Positions 5,796 through 6,384 of a DNA stretch of 6,384 bases are shown in pieces; the stretch's first letter is position 1, and each line of letters opens with the position of its first letter. The translations under genes and the position numbers were made by a program. The notes beneath the pieces are model-generated. The model was not told where the DNA came from. It saw only the letters and a list, made by a program, of their open reading frames with translations, and made no database searches. Source of the stretch: UMGS902 sp045538895 (lineage in GTDB: Bacteria > Bacillota > Clostridia > Oscillospirales > CAG-272); NCBI GenBank assembly GCA_045538895.1, contig JAZQEH010000120.1:1-6384 (forward strand), written 5' to 3'.

Positions 5796-5842
5796 CATTT
5801 TAATTTAAATAATATTTGTATTTTTACAGGAGGATAGTAAAA

Positions 5843-6217
5843 ATGGCTACAGAAAAGATCACAAACATTCTTGAAGAGATAAAGACTCTCACAATCCTTG
5901 AACTCAAGGATCTCGTAAGCGCACTCGAGGAGGAGTTCGGCGTATCCGCAGCTCCCGTTGCAGTTGCAGCAGTTGGCGGTGCAGCAGCTCCCGCAGCTGA
6001 AGAAAAGACCGAATTCGACGTTATTCTTACTGATGCCGGCGCATCCAAGCTCAACGTTATCAAGGTTGTTCGCGAAGTTATCGGTCTCGGTCTTAAGGAC
6101 GCTAAGGACCTCGTTGAGGCTGCTCCTAAGGCTCTTAAGGAAGGCGTTTCCAAGGAAGATGCTGAAAAGCTCAAGGCTGACCTCGAAGCAGCTGGCGCAA
6201 AGGTTGAAATCAAGTAA
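5843..6217 (+). CDS. rplL: 50S ribosomal protein L7/L12
   Basis: L12 (bL12) is the multicopy flexible stalk protein that recruits and stimulates EF-Tu, EF-G and other translation GTPases. The 124-residue product has all three expected parts: an N-terminal dimerisation and L10-binding helical region (1-32, ILELKDLVSALEEEFGV), an Ala/Pro/Val-rich hinge (about 35-52), and the C-terminal globular domain (55-124) with KLNVIKVVREVIGLGLKDAKDLVE and the final AGAKVEIK. ATG 5843 follows AGGAGG (5828-5833); an in-frame upstream ATG at 5816 lies before that site and would add a non-family extension. It is 47 bases after rplJ and cotranscribed. rpoB, the usual distal neighbour, does not follow; a terminator does. 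Confidence 0.98.
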   Translation: MATEKITNILEEIKTLTILELKDLVSALEEEFGVSAAPVAVAAVGGAAAPAAEEKTEFDVILTDAGASKLNVIKVVREVIGLGLKDAKDLVEAAPKALKEGVSKEDAEKLKADLEAAGAKVEIK

Positions 6218-6236
6218 TTTAAACCACGTTAAACAT

Positions 6237-6268
6237 AAAAAAGACGATGCATTGCATCGTCTTTTTTA
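6237..6268 (+). terminator. Intrinsic terminator of the rplJ-rplL operon
   Basis: AAGACGATGC (6241-6250) pairs perfectly with GCATCGTCTT (6254-6263) around loop ATT. The stem is extended by four A-T pairs and followed by a T-run. It begins about 20 bases after the rplL stop. Flanking A and T runs make it potentially active in both directions. Confidence 0.93.
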
Positions 6269-6284
6269 TTTGTACTACCAAACA

Positions 6285-6317
6285 AAAACGCGTTAGTCAT
6301 TTCGACTAACGCGTTTT
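6285..6317. terminator. Perfect 14-bp hairpin, probable terminator of the convergent right-edge gene
   Basis: The arms 6285-6298 and 6304-6317 are perfectly complementary (AAAACGCGTTAGTC with its inverse) around the five-base loop ATTTC. On the minus strand the stem ends in TTTTTGTTT, a good U-tract, four bases after the stop codon of the gene ending at 6321. In the plus direction it would also back up the rplL terminator. Confidence 0.85.
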
Positions 6318-6320
6318 ATA

Positions 6321-6384
6321 TCATATGATTTTTTTAAACTCGGCTATTATCATGTCGAGTGCTTCTTTTGCACTGGTCGCAAGT
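6321..6384 (-). CDS. C-terminal end of a convergent gene, possibly an NrnA-like phosphoesterase (partial)
   Basis: Only the last 20 codons and TGA (6321-6323) are in the window, reading LATSAKEALDMIIAEFKKII on the minus strand. The 5' part lies beyond the right edge. A hairpin with a U-tract follows the stop, supporting a real gene end. The peptide matches the C-terminus of the NrnA encoded at 2093-3073 (NAASAKEALGMVIAELEKVI) at 13 of 20 positions, with conservative changes at most others, so it could be a second DHH/DHHA1 phosphoesterase. Twenty residues are too few to be sure; a generic amphipathic C-terminal helix is the alternative. Confidence 0.6.
   Translation of the reverse strand, partial: LATSAKEALDMIIAEFKKII

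Noticed and set aside
5121..5798. 225-codon open frame on the minus strand opposite rplJ and its leader
   Set aside because: It is a shadow of the strongly biased rplJ codons. The product is Cys/Leu-rich without family features, and it would cross the L10 leader and attenuator.
5816..5842. Upstream ATG for rplL
   Set aside because: It lies before the AGGAGG at 5828-5833 and would add nine residues unlike any L7/L12.
5824..6213. 129-codon open frame on the minus strand opposite rplL
   Set aside because: Ser/Ala-rich mirror of the rplL codon bias; no start signals.

Overview
The window looks like chromosomal DNA from a Gram-positive, low-to-moderate-GC member of the Clostridia, most likely an Oscillospiraceae/Ruminococcaceae-type gut anaerobe. 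The evidence is the classic -35/-10 promoters with strong Shine-Dalgarno sequences, a Bacillota-type L10 leader ahead of rplJ, an rbfA-nrnA pair, and two intergenic repeat families I recall from Faecalibacterium-like genomes. The family assignment is inference; no 16S or other phylogenetic marker was tested.

Layout. Bases 1-95 hold a hairpin-rich intergenic repeat. At 181-1491 is a polytopic membrane protein of the O-antigen ligase/polymerase (Wzy_C) family, which appears to be a single-gene unit ending in a terminator that overlaps its stop codon. The gap 1492-1740 holds that terminator, a second long inverted repeat (1557-1633) and a promoter. The next unit runs rbfA (1741-2100), nrnA (2093-3073) and a membrane-anchored PIG-L-type deacetylase (3074-4450). 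These genes overlap or abut, so they probably share one transcript and are translationally coupled. A bidirectional terminator at 4451-4474 separates them from a convergent small lipoprotein gene (minus strand, 4476-4991).

The lipoprotein gene and the ribosomal stalk operon rplJ-rplL (5262-6217) diverge from back-to-back promoters that share A/T-rich tandem 10-bp repeats. The rplJ leader contains an L10-binding RNA motif followed by a 9-bp hairpin and a U-run, which indicates attenuation. After rplL come an intrinsic terminator and a second, perfect 14-bp hairpin. The last 64 bases encode the C-terminus of a convergent minus-strand gene whose final 20 residues closely resemble the end of the NrnA in this window.

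Functionally, RbfA (30S maturation), NrnA (nanoRNA/pAp turnover) and L10/L12 (ribosomal stalk) belong to translation and RNA metabolism. The Wzy_C protein, the PIG-L protein and the lipoprotein act at the cell envelope. I found no CRISPR array, transposase, phage module, tRNA or rRNA, and no clear new multi-gene system. The most interesting points are the isolated rplJL operon, the NrnA-like tail at the right edge, two promoters sharing an exact 15-bp element at identical spacing, and the atypical deacetylase fused to a membrane anchor.
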